A stretch of DNA of 23,268 bases from JANYCO01 sp031416415 (GTDB taxonomy: Bacteria; Bacteroidota; Bacteroidia; Cytophagales; Cytophagaceae). The stretch's first letter is position 1, and each line of letters starts with the position of its first letter. The notes beneath the pieces are model-generated. The model saw only the letters and a program-made list of their open reading frames with translations, searched no databases and was not told the origin of the DNA. Below are positions 16,970-23,268 of the stretch, piece by piece. Where the stretch lies: the NCBI GenBank assembly GCA_031416415.1, contig JANOTP010000151.1, forward strand, positions 1 through 23,268. The letters are read 5' to 3'. A program made the translations under genes and the position numbers.

Positions 16970-17338
16970 ATGCGAAAATTAACAATATGCCTTTTACTAC
17001 TAATTATACTGCTACAATGCAGTATAAAGGCTGTCTTTATTTCGTATTATAATCTCAATAAAGACTACATAGCAAACATGTTGTGCGAAAACAAAGCCAA
17101 CGTTGTTATGAACTGTAAGGGTAAATGTTACCTTAATAAAAAAATAAAAGAACAGGAAAGACAAGAAAATAAACTCGCTTCGATCTTAAAAGAATTGAAG
17201 GATAGTAATGGATTTATTTCTTCCTTATTTATTTTTTCAATCGAAACTTCTGGAATTGTTTTGAGTAAGCAAGATTCTTTTTTTCTTTTAAAATATCATA
17301 CCTCTCCAATTGCAGATATTCTGCAACCTCCCTGTTAA
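16970..17338 (+). CDS. Small Cys-motif protein, first gene of the putative copper operon
   Basis: 122 residues from the ATG at 16970; a TTG 14 codons upstream is excluded because it lies in the promoter. One N-terminal hydrophobic segment (about 4-25) is followed by LNKDYIANMLCENK, then NCKGKCYL (Cys49, Cys53), a Lys/Glu-rich helix of about 25 residues, and an end in LQPPC. It is paralogous to the last gene of the same operon (19708-20076): equal length, Cys39, Cys49 and Cys53 at identical positions, and 27 of the first 60 residues identical without gaps. Small proteins with CENK..CxGxCYL are familiar in Bacteroidota, but I know of no assigned function. The three Cys suggest thiol or metal chemistry outside the inner membrane; this is inference. 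Confidence 0.8.
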   Translation: MRKLTICLLLLIILLQCSIKAVFISYYNLNKDYIANMLCENKANVVMNCKGKCYLNKKIKEQERQENKLASILKELKDSNGFISSLFIFSIETSGIVLSKQDSFFLLKYHTSPIADILQPPC

Positions 17339-17411
17339 TTACTTAGAAATTGCTTTGATGAAAATTCTATAGAATCTCTATGGAATAAATCTATTTATTT
17401 AATCAAAATAC

Positions 17412-18473
17412 ATGCGAATACTTATTGTATGTGCACTGCTGATTATTTTTTCAGTATTGCCTAGGATGGGATACAGTCAAGAAGATTCCTTAAGCTGTTG
17501 TCATGAATGCGTTTGCTTGTTTGATCCAACGCCCTCAGGTGTAATGATTAGTCATGTACATAAAAAACGTCAATGGATGTTTTCTTATCGCTATATGAAT
17601 ATGAATATGGGAAATATGTTGATCGGTAAACAAAAAGTATCGGATGAGTATATTTTCACAAACTACCTTATGTCTGCAGGAAATATGCAGATGGATATGC
17701 ATATGCTGATGGGAATGTATGGATTAACGAATCGCCTTACGTTAATGGGAATGCTTAATTATATAAGTAGTTCGATGGATATGAAAATGTTGTCAGGTAC
17801 TGTTCATACTCATAACGGTGTATCTAGTGATAAAATGGATATGACCATGAAGACTTCAGGGTTAAGTGATTTGAAAGTACATATGTTGTACGGGTTGGTT
17901 AATCGTTCTCGGCACCATTTATTATTAAGTGCAGGGTTAAGCATTCCAAGTGGAAATGTAAACATTAAAGGAGGTAGCAACAGTATGTATAAGGACGAAC
18001 GCTTGCCCTATTCAATGCAGCTTGGGTCAGGTACTGTTGATGTCTTACCTGGTTTAAATTATTTGTATCAGAAAGGTAAAATTACATGGAGTTCACAAAT
18101 TACTTCTGTGATTAGAATTGGGAATACTAAAATAGGGTATCGTTTGGGAAATGAAATTACTACGAATCATTGGCTCGCATTCAGATGGGCAAATAATTTC
18201 AGTAGTTCTATTCGGTTGGAAGGGAGCACAGCTGAATACATTAAAGGTATGGATAAAACCCTCTACCCTGGCAATGAACCTGCAGCCAATCCCTATAATT
18301 ATGGGGGACAGAGAATCAATGGCTTTGTGGGTACTAATTTTCATTTTACAAAAGGATTTCTTAACGGCAATCGTATCGGTTTAGAATATGGAATGCCTTT
18401 TTATCAAAATTTATTTGGACCTCAGATGGGAGTAAATTCCTCTCTGTATGCCTCTTGGAATATTAGTTTTTAA
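17412..18473 (+). CDS. Methionine-rich outer-membrane beta-barrel protein
   Basis: 353 residues: a signal peptide (MRILIVCALLIIFSVLP, cleavage probably after YSQ), a Cys/His cluster CCHECVC at 29-35, then a beta-rich protein ending in Phe (YASWNISF), as outer-membrane barrels do. Residues 45-158 contain 22 methionines, many as MxM (MNMNMGNM, MQMDMHMLMGM, MDMKM, MDMTM), plus HTH. Related Bacteroidota proteins are annotated only as 'transporter'. MxM runs are known Cu(I)/Ag(I) ligands, so copper passage or binding at the outer membrane is a reasonable inference. The sequence continues with LPYSMQLGSGTVDVLPGLNYLYQ, a conserved barrel part. It starts 73 bp after the first small protein and 16 bp before the MbnP-like gene, so it is very likely co-transcribed. 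Confidence 0.85.
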   Translation: MRILIVCALLIIFSVLPRMGYSQEDSLSCCHECVCLFDPTPSGVMISHVHKKRQWMFSYRYMNMNMGNMLIGKQKVSDEYIFTNYLMSAGNMQMDMHMLMGMYGLTNRLTLMGMLNYISSSMDMKMLSGTVHTHNGVSSDKMDMTMKTSGLSDLKVHMLYGLVNRSRHHLLLSAGLSIPSGNVNIKGGSNSMYKDERLPYSMQLGSGTVDVLPGLNYLYQKGKITWSSQITSVIRIGNTKIGYRLGNEITTNHWLAFRWANNFSSSIRLEGSTAEYIKGMDKTLYPGNEPAANPYNYGGQRINGFVGTNFHFTKGFLNGNRIGLEYGMPFYQNLFGPQMGVNSSLYASWNISF

Positions 18474-18489
18474 ATTAATAATTATTAAC

Positions 18490-19287
18490 ATGAAAAATAT
18501 GCAAACTGTTTACAGGTTACTTATATTATCCCTACTTGTTGTAGCGTGTAATAAAAAAAATAAAGAAAATGTGCCACATCCAATAGATGATGGAGGCTTG
18601 GAAGCTCCAATGGGAGCTCTACGTATGCACCTTCATAATTATGTGGATATAGCAGAAGTGGATGGTTATAACATCGTTTATACCAACACAGAAGGACGTA
18701 AAATAATGCTTACCAAAGCCCAAGTATACCTTTCTGATTTTGAATTGGTAAAACTTGATGGGTCTGTGTATAGTATTCCTAATAACTATATTTTAAAAGT
18801 TCAAGACAATCAAGTTTACGAGTTAGGAGAGGTGCCTGTTGGAAATTATAAATCGGTACGTTTTAAAATAGGATTAAATTCTACTGTCAATGCATCTACT
18901 CCAAGTATATCTTCTTCTGACATTCTTAATAAGCCTGATATGTGGTTTGGGAGTACAGCACAGCCTGATGGGTTTGTATTTATGCACGTTTCGGGTAAAA
19001 TTGATACAACCACCGCTGCAAATGGACTAGAAGTAAATATGCAACCTTTTCAATACCGCATTGGTACAAATGCTCAACATAATCAAGTTTCTATGCCTAA
19101 TAAAAACTATACTGTGGTGAAAGGTCAGGTAGAATATCTTCATATGTATGCAGATTATTCCAAACTATTTGACGGTATTCAATTAAATACTAATTCAAAT
19201 TTAATGATATTATCTCCTTCCGATAATGCTACTGCTTTGGGAATACAATTGGGTAATAATATGACAACTATTTTTGTGTACGAATAA
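18490..19287 (+). CDS. MbnP-like lipoprotein
   Basis: 265 residues from the ATG at 18490; a longer frame would start inside the previous gene and spoil the signal. The lipoprotein signal peptide ends at lipobox VVAC (Cys20). The rest has the MbnP-domain pattern: GYNIVYTNTEGRKIMLTKAQVYLSDFEL, then GNYKSVRFKIGLN, then KPDMWFGS and FVFMHVSGKID. MbnP proteins are partners of the MauG-like MbnH in methanobactin loci, and MbnP-like domains occur widely in Bacteroidota beside copper genes. No MbnH or methanobactin gene is visible here. Its stop overlaps the next ATG by one base (TAATG), so translation is coupled. A periplasm-facing outer-membrane anchor and copper binding are inferred. Confidence 0.85.
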   Translation: MKNMQTVYRLLILSLLVVACNKKNKENVPHPIDDGGLEAPMGALRMHLHNYVDIAEVDGYNIVYTNTEGRKIMLTKAQVYLSDFELVKLDGSVYSIPNNYILKVQDNQVYELGEVPVGNYKSVRFKIGLNSTVNASTPSISSSDILNKPDMWFGSTAQPDGFVFMHVSGKIDTTTAANGLEVNMQPFQYRIGTNAQHNQVSMPNKNYTVVKGQVEYLHMYADYSKLFDGIQLNTNSNLMILSPSDNATALGIQLGNNMTTIFVYE

Positions 19288-19706
19288 TGATGAATTTAAA
19301 TAGCGTTTATTTAGTACTATTATTTAGTATGATCCAATTGCTTTGCTGGAGTTGTGTTTATAATAATGTAGAAGATATTCAACCCGAGAGCTTTTGTAAA
19401 GATAGCCTTCCAGCGGTAGTATCGTTTAGTAAGGACATACAACCAATCTTACAAAAAAATTGTAGTACTGTTGGATGTCATTCTGGTAGTTCTCCTAAGA
19501 AGAATTTTAATTTAGAAACTTCGGTAGCTTATAATCAATTATTAAAACCAGGAAGCGGTTATGTTGATACATTAAATCCAAGATACAGTGTAGTCTACAG
19601 CTCTCTAGTTTCTACTTCGTCTCGCATGCCTCCTTCTGGTCGTTTAGATCCTTGTAGTATCGATATGATAGAAAAATGGATGTTACAAAAAGCGAAAAAT
19701 AATTAA
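19287..19706 (+). CDS. Lipoprotein-like cytochrome c-type protein with a CX4CH motif
   Basis: 139 residues from the ATG overlapping the previous stop; the next codon is also ATG (19290). An N-terminal hydrophobic segment ends at CWSC (Cys23, a relaxed lipobox). DIQPILQKNCSTVGCHSG carries Cys59, Cys64 and His65, a CX4CH variant of the CxxCH haem-attachment motif. SRMPPSG (Met114) is where the distal haem ligand of small c-type cytochromes is found. The C-terminal helix MIEKWMLQKA completes the pattern of the short planctomycete-type cytochrome c domain seen in Bacteroidota lipoproteins. If haem is bound, electron transfer with the neighbouring MbnP-like protein is plausible. Whether CX4CH is loaded with haem is unproven. 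Confidence 0.78.
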   Translation: MMNLNSVYLVLLFSMIQLLCWSCVYNNVEDIQPESFCKDSLPAVVSFSKDIQPILQKNCSTVGCHSGSSPKKNFNLETSVAYNQLLKPGSGYVDTLNPRYSVVYSSLVSTSSRMPPSGRLDPCSIDMIEKWMLQKAKNN

Positions 19707-19707
19707 A

Positions 19708-20076
19708 TTGAAAAAGATACTTATTTTCGGGTGTTTATTAGTACTGCTGATTCAAAGTTCGATCAGAACGATAACTGTTGCGGTGTTTGAGTTTAATAGG
19801 GAATATATTGCACTGAATTTTTGCGAAAACAAAGCGATTCCAGGACAACAATGTCATGGACAATGTTATTTGATAAAAAAAATAAAAAAACAGGAGGCTC
19901 AGGAAAAAAAGCAAGAAGCACTTATTAAGATTACAGAAGATATTATTCTTTTTTATTCAACATCAAACTTCTTTTTTTTATTTATAAAAAAATACTTGAC
20001 CCTAGTTCAAAATACTGGGTATTTAATAATAAATTATCCATTTCAGGATTTTGATATTTTTCATCCACCTCAGTAA
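19708..20076 (+). CDS. Small Cys-motif protein, last gene of the putative copper operon
   Basis: 122 residues starting at TTG one base after the previous stop, so the genes are translationally coupled. It has the same plan as the operon's first gene: a hydrophobic N-terminus, EFNREYIALNFCENK, QCHGQCYLIKKIKKQ (Cys49, Cys53), a Lys/Glu/Gln helix and an end in DIFHPPQ. Cys39, Cys49 and Cys53 align exactly. It has His50 within the CxGxC loop where its paralogue has Lys, and lacks the C-terminal Cys. A second hydrophobic stretch (FFFLFIKKYLTLV) lies near residue 90. The family function is unknown, and the arrangement suggests an old duplication with divergence at the two ends of one operon. Confidence 0.8.
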   Translation: MKKILIFGCLLVLLIQSSIRTITVAVFEFNREYIALNFCENKAIPGQQCHGQCYLIKKIKKQEAQEKKQEALIKITEDIILFYSTSNFFFLFIKKYLTLVQNTGYLIINYPFQDFDIFHPPQ

Positions 20077-20080
20077 TACT

Positions 20081-20105
20081 CATCAGATCTATTAAAAATC
20101 TGATG
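20081..20105 (+). terminator. Weak hairpin after the operon
   Basis: CATCAGAT (20081-20088) pairs perfectly with ATCTGATG (20098-20105) over a 9-nt loop, 4 bp after the last stop. No T-run follows, so termination here would be weak and read-through to the gene at 20228 is possible. Confidence 0.35.
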
Positions 20106-20227
20106 CAAAAGCTATACTAATCATTGCATATAGGTATTGTTCAGTAATGAGAGTGCAATACTGTGTTAAATAGTTAGTATAGAAGTTTAGTAATTATTTA
20201 GTTGGTATAAAATAAAAAAATATAATC

Positions 20228-22381
20228 ATGAAAAATTGTATACTTAATTTAAAATATAAATCATTATTTCTATTGCTAGGAATAGTAATTGTTGCACATT
20301 CCTCTTTTGCTCATTTTGGTTCTAAAGGTCCTTTTGGTGGTAGCGTAACGTGTGGTACTTCTTCAGCAACTACTGTTTACATAGGAACAAGTGAAGGAGG
20401 GGTGTATGAAAGCACTAGTGCAGCTTTGACAGGCTGGAGAGCTCGACCTGTAGGACTTAAGAGCGGTAAAATTACAGCACTTACACATTCCTCCTCTTAT
20501 CTGGTAGCTGGTACTGCGGATAGTGGTGTGTTTATCTTTAACGGTTATGTTGGAAGCGATCGATACTGGAATAAAATAAATACAGGATTGACAAATTTGA
20601 AAATAAAAGCGCTAATCTCTATTGATACCATTACTTTTCTTGTAGGTACAGATGGTGGAGGGGTTTTCAAAACAACTAACAAAGGAGCAAGTTGGGTTTC
20701 TATAAATAACATAAACCTGAATAATACTGTCGTTACAGGTTTTGTAAAGGCAGGGACTAGGATTATTCTTACTTCTCAAAGTGGAGGGTTATTTTTTTCT
20801 GACGATAATGGAGCTACATGGTCCGACTTCAATGATGTAAATACATTGAATATAATTGGCGCGAATGCACTGTCCTATAATGTAACAACAGATGAACTTT
20901 TAGTATTGAATAGCAATGGGTTATTTCTTTCGGGAACTGCTGCTACTACTACCACTCCGTCTTATTCTGCTATTCAAATAGGGCTTCCCTCCCTTACTGT
21001 TCGATCGGTTTCTAATAATGGAACGAATTGGTATTTGGCTACAAATGATGGAGTGTATACCTCTTCTACGGGTACGATAAGTTGGTCGACTTTAAATACA
21101 GGTCTTTCTGGAAATGCTTATAATGTTACAACATTGGTTCCATTTCAAACTAATCTGCTTATAGGCACAGCTACAGAGGGTCTCTTTAAAACAACCGCAA
21201 GTACTATTAATTGGGTAGTTACTAATGCTAATTTTAACAATATTGTTACCTATTCTATGACAAGTAAAGATAGTTTACTTGTAGTTGCAGCTACTGAAAA
21301 AGGGGTGTTTATGAGTAAAGATTTAGCAGCGAATTATTCAAGAGCAAATATAGGATTGACGGATAGTTTGAATGTTACAGATTTGATTTTTTCGAATACG
21401 AATTTGTTTGCAGTTACAAAAAATAGTGGTGTGTTTGTAAGCGCAGATACAGGAAAAACTTGGACTAGCTATAATCTAGGCTTAGCAAATATTAATGTTA
21501 AAAAAATAGTAGCATCTGAGCAACATCTCTATATTATTTTGTCAAATGGTACAGTATATCAATCTACTGGTTTAGGTTGGCTTTCGATTCAGAGTGGATT
21601 ACCTTCAGGAGTGGAGCCAACTTCATTTGCTTTTTACAATGGAAAAATTTTGCTTGGAACATTAGGCGATGGAGTATTTGCAAGAGCAGAAGCTTCGGGA
21701 TCATGGACAGTTTCTAATACTGGGTTGACGAATCTTCTAGTAACTTCTGTCACTACAAATGGAAGTAAATTATTTGTAGGAACAGACGGTGACGGAGTTT
21801 TTGTATCCAATTTGTCTCCCATAAGTTGGGAGGCTACTGCGACACTTTCCATAGCACATACTGCACTTATGGGGTTGGATGGCTTAAAAGTACAGGCAAT
21901 GGCTTATTATAAAGGGTATGTGTATGCCAGTTACAAAGGTGGATTACTTACTAGCTCTGATAATGGAGATACTTGGATAGCAGGAGGGAATCAATTTAAC
22001 CTTCCTAGTTTTACAGATGTGAAAAAAATATCGTTTGTTACATCCAGAGTATTTGTTACAACGGAGAATAATTCATTATACTCAAATTCGTTAGGCGAAC
22101 TTCCCGTTATTGTCACAGGTTTATGGAATGAAATAAATGAAATTTCAACTACAGCAGTAGTAGTAAGTCCAAATCCAAACAATGGTAATTTTACTATTTC
22201 AATTGATAATTCTATTTTATTTGATATTACTGAAGTTGTTATATTTGATGCTATAGGAGCCACTATGGATCGTATGGACTCTGTTCAAAATGAGTTTTCA
22301 GTCCATTACCCTAAAGGGATTTATTATGTGCAAGTGATAACATCAAAAGGCAGGTTAATGAAAAAAATAATTGTACAATAA
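20228..22381 (+). CDS. T9SS-secreted Asp-box beta-propeller protein
   Basis: 717 residues with a signal peptide (hydrophobic core FLLLGIVIVAHSSFA). The body is made of degenerate repeats of about 40-50 residues that look like sortilin/BNR/Ycf48-type propeller blades, with Asp-box motifs such as SDDNGATWS, SADTGKTWTS and SSDNGDTWIA and recurrent VGTDGGGVF / VGTDGDGVF turns. The last ~75 residues form a type A T9SS sorting domain (VSPNPNNGNFTIS, IFDAIGATM, YPKGIYYVQV, KKIIVQ). It should be exported through the outer membrane and cleaved at the surface. No catalytic residues can be assigned; a binding or adhesion role is likelier than sialidase activity. It lies 151 bp after the putative copper operon and may be transcribed separately. 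Confidence 0.88.
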   Translation: MKNCILNLKYKSLFLLLGIVIVAHSSFAHFGSKGPFGGSVTCGTSSATTVYIGTSEGGVYESTSAALTGWRARPVGLKSGKITALTHSSSYLVAGTADSGVFIFNGYVGSDRYWNKINTGLTNLKIKALISIDTITFLVGTDGGGVFKTTNKGASWVSINNINLNNTVVTGFVKAGTRIILTSQSGGLFFSDDNGATWSDFNDVNTLNIIGANALSYNVTTDELLVLNSNGLFLSGTAATTTTPSYSAIQIGLPSLTVRSVSNNGTNWYLATNDGVYTSSTGTISWSTLNTGLSGNAYNVTTLVPFQTNLLIGTATEGLFKTTASTINWVVTNANFNNIVTYSMTSKDSLLVVAATEKGVFMSKDLAANYSRANIGLTDSLNVTDLIFSNTNLFAVTKNSGVFVSADTGKTWTSYNLGLANINVKKIVASEQHLYIILSNGTVYQSTGLGWLSIQSGLPSGVEPTSFAFYNGKILLGTLGDGVFARAEASGSWTVSNTGLTNLLVTSVTTNGSKLFVGTDGDGVFVSNLSPISWEATATLSIAHTALMGLDGLKVQAMAYYKGYVYASYKGGLLTSSDNGDTWIAGGNQFNLPSFTDVKKISFVTSRVFVTTENNSLYSNSLGELPVIVTGLWNEINEISTTAVVVSPNPNNGNFTISIDNSILFDITEVVIFDAIGATMDRMDSVQNEFSVHYPKGIYYVQVITSKGRLMKKIIVQ

Positions 22382-22391
22382 TTTTTTATGT

Positions 22392-22424
22392 AAAAACACC
22401 GAGAACTATTTTCTCGGTGTTTTT
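22392..22424. terminator. Bidirectional intrinsic terminator
   Basis: AAAAACACCGAGA (22392-22404) pairs perfectly with TCTCGGTGTTTTT (22412-22424) over a 7-nt loop. It lies between the convergent propeller gene and the S1/P1-like gene and can serve both. Confidence 0.9.
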
Positions 22425-22466
22425 TATACTAGTAATAAATCCTTAAAATGTTTTTAATCGATTTTC

Positions 22467-23268
22467 TTAATGCCCACAATTATCAGCTTTTATAATAATC
22501 TTTTTTTCTTTTTCGATTTCGGCTTTTTCTTCTGAAGAAATTTCATTGTTTAAAAGGTTGTCTAAATCAGGTTGGCCTGCATCTATCCAGCAGGTATACC
22601 AAAGACTTCCTACAAAGAGCACAGAGGCCCTCATTTGACGTTCTACTTGACCTGAGAGTTGTTGATGATAAGTGCGGGAGTATTCTTCCGAGTAGACTTT
22701 AATTGTAGCATTGTTACGTTCTTCAAAGGCATATTTTTTATCTTCAGGAAATTTTATAGTGAGTGTTCTTTCGAAATTCAATACACTGTCTACTCCTGCG
22801 TGTGCATTCAATACAGAATTCCATGCTGCAAGCTGTGTATTTTCAAGATAAACTGCCTTGCCAATAAAAAAATCATACGAGTTATAGTATAATTCTGGCA
22901 ATCTTGATTCCCAAAAGCCATGGATACCATGTTGATTAGTCAATTGACCGTTGTAATTGCTCGTGGTATGCAAGGGTACATTGGCGTCAGCGGCATAGTG
23001 CCCCAGATCGGCAGAGAGTCTAAGTATTTTATCGAGTGCTTTTTGACGAAAGGCCTCTGTAAGTTGATATTTAATATGTTGAATATGCCATGGTACAATT
23101 CCATGTTTGGAAAGTGAATCTTCTGAAAATTTTGCAACAGCCTCTTTCCAATAGATGGGTAGTTTGATAGAATCAGGATAAGCGTCGAGGTCTATAAAAT
23201 GACGGCAGGCTTCTTCTTTCAATACGTTTCTTCGTTTATCTGGATTTACAGCCTGTTGCTCTATAAAA
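22467..23268 (-). CDS. S1/P1-nuclease / zinc phospholipase C-like protein, 5' end outside the window
   Basis: The frame stays open to the window edge, giving 266 visible residues; the N-terminus (signal peptide and first metal ligands) lies beyond 23268. A TTG at 23222 is not the start, because the codons before it (QQAVNPDKRRNVL) continue the family sequence. Recognisable parts are CRHFIDLDAYP, YWKEAVAKF, GIVPWHIQHIKYQLTEAF, LGHYAADANVPLH and HGIHGFWESRLPELY, the His/Asp-rich zinc-site region of the S1/P1 nuclease / phospholipase C superfamily. The conserved C-terminal part LWYTCWIDAGQPDL is followed by a charged Glu/Lys tail ending NCGH. The group is common and exported in Bacteroidota. Nuclease versus lipase activity cannot be decided. 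Confidence 0.85.
   Translation of the reverse strand, partial: FIEQQAVNPDKRRNVLKEEACRHFIDLDAYPDSIKLPIYWKEAVAKFSEDSLSKHGIVPWHIQHIKYQLTEAFRQKALDKILRLSADLGHYAADANVPLHTTSNYNGQLTNQHGIHGFWESRLPELYYNSYDFFIGKAVYLENTQLAAWNSVLNAHAGVDSVLNFERTLTIKFPEDKKYAFEERNNATIKVYSEEYSRTYHQQLSGQVERQMRASVLFVGSLWYTCWIDAGQPDLDNLLNNEISSEEKAEIEKEKKIIIKADNCGH

Noticed and set aside
18490..19287. A methanobactin biosynthesis locus
   Set aside because: Only an MbnP-like domain is present. No MbnH-type di-haem enzyme, MbnB/MbnC or precursor peptide gene was seen.

Overview
The window is AT-rich DNA from a Bacteroidota bacterium; I cannot place it below phylum. The evidence is type IX secretion (T9SS): a PorQ homologue, two secreted proteins with T9SS C-terminal sorting domains, and an OmpA protein with a PorE-like layout. 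Promoters also match the Bacteroidota consensus TTTG-N19-TAnnTTTG, and Shine-Dalgarno sites are not evident. No rRNA, tRNA, CRISPR array or complete insertion sequence was seen.

Layout. 1-2.4 kb: the tail of an unknown gene, an SGNH-hydrolase-like protein that has lost its catalytic Ser and block II Gly, and a sensor histidine kinase. 2.5-5.3 kb: a large T9SS-exported beta-helix protein. 5.8-8.5 kb: a 2-oxo acid dehydrogenase E2 and CinA, both on the minus strand. 8.7-9.3 kb: an OmpR-type response regulator whose sequence type suits the kinase 6 kb away. 9.4-15.5 kb: a TPR/PD40/OmpA protein, Lon protease and PorQ. 15.4-16.85 kb: an AAA/DUF4143 ATPase that looks like a small self-contained unit. 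Its start codon lies 3 nt from a perfect 15-bp-arm palindrome, a second partial copy of the palindrome follows 33 bp further out, and imperfect direct repeats bracket the gene.

16.9-20.1 kb is a tight five-gene plus-strand operon behind an excellent promoter that probably gives a leaderless mRNA. It encodes a small Cys protein, a very Met-rich outer-membrane barrel, an MbnP-like lipoprotein, a haem-motif protein and a second small Cys protein paralogous to the first. Cys, Met and MbnP-like features together suggest copper handling, which is an inference. 20.2-22.4 kb is a T9SS-exported Asp-box beta-propeller protein, and the window ends inside an S1/P1-nuclease-like gene.

Most convergent gene pairs share symmetric terminators. 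The observations most worth a second look are the palindrome-controlled ATPase unit, the paralogue-bracketed putative copper operon, and the SGNH protein without its nucleophile.
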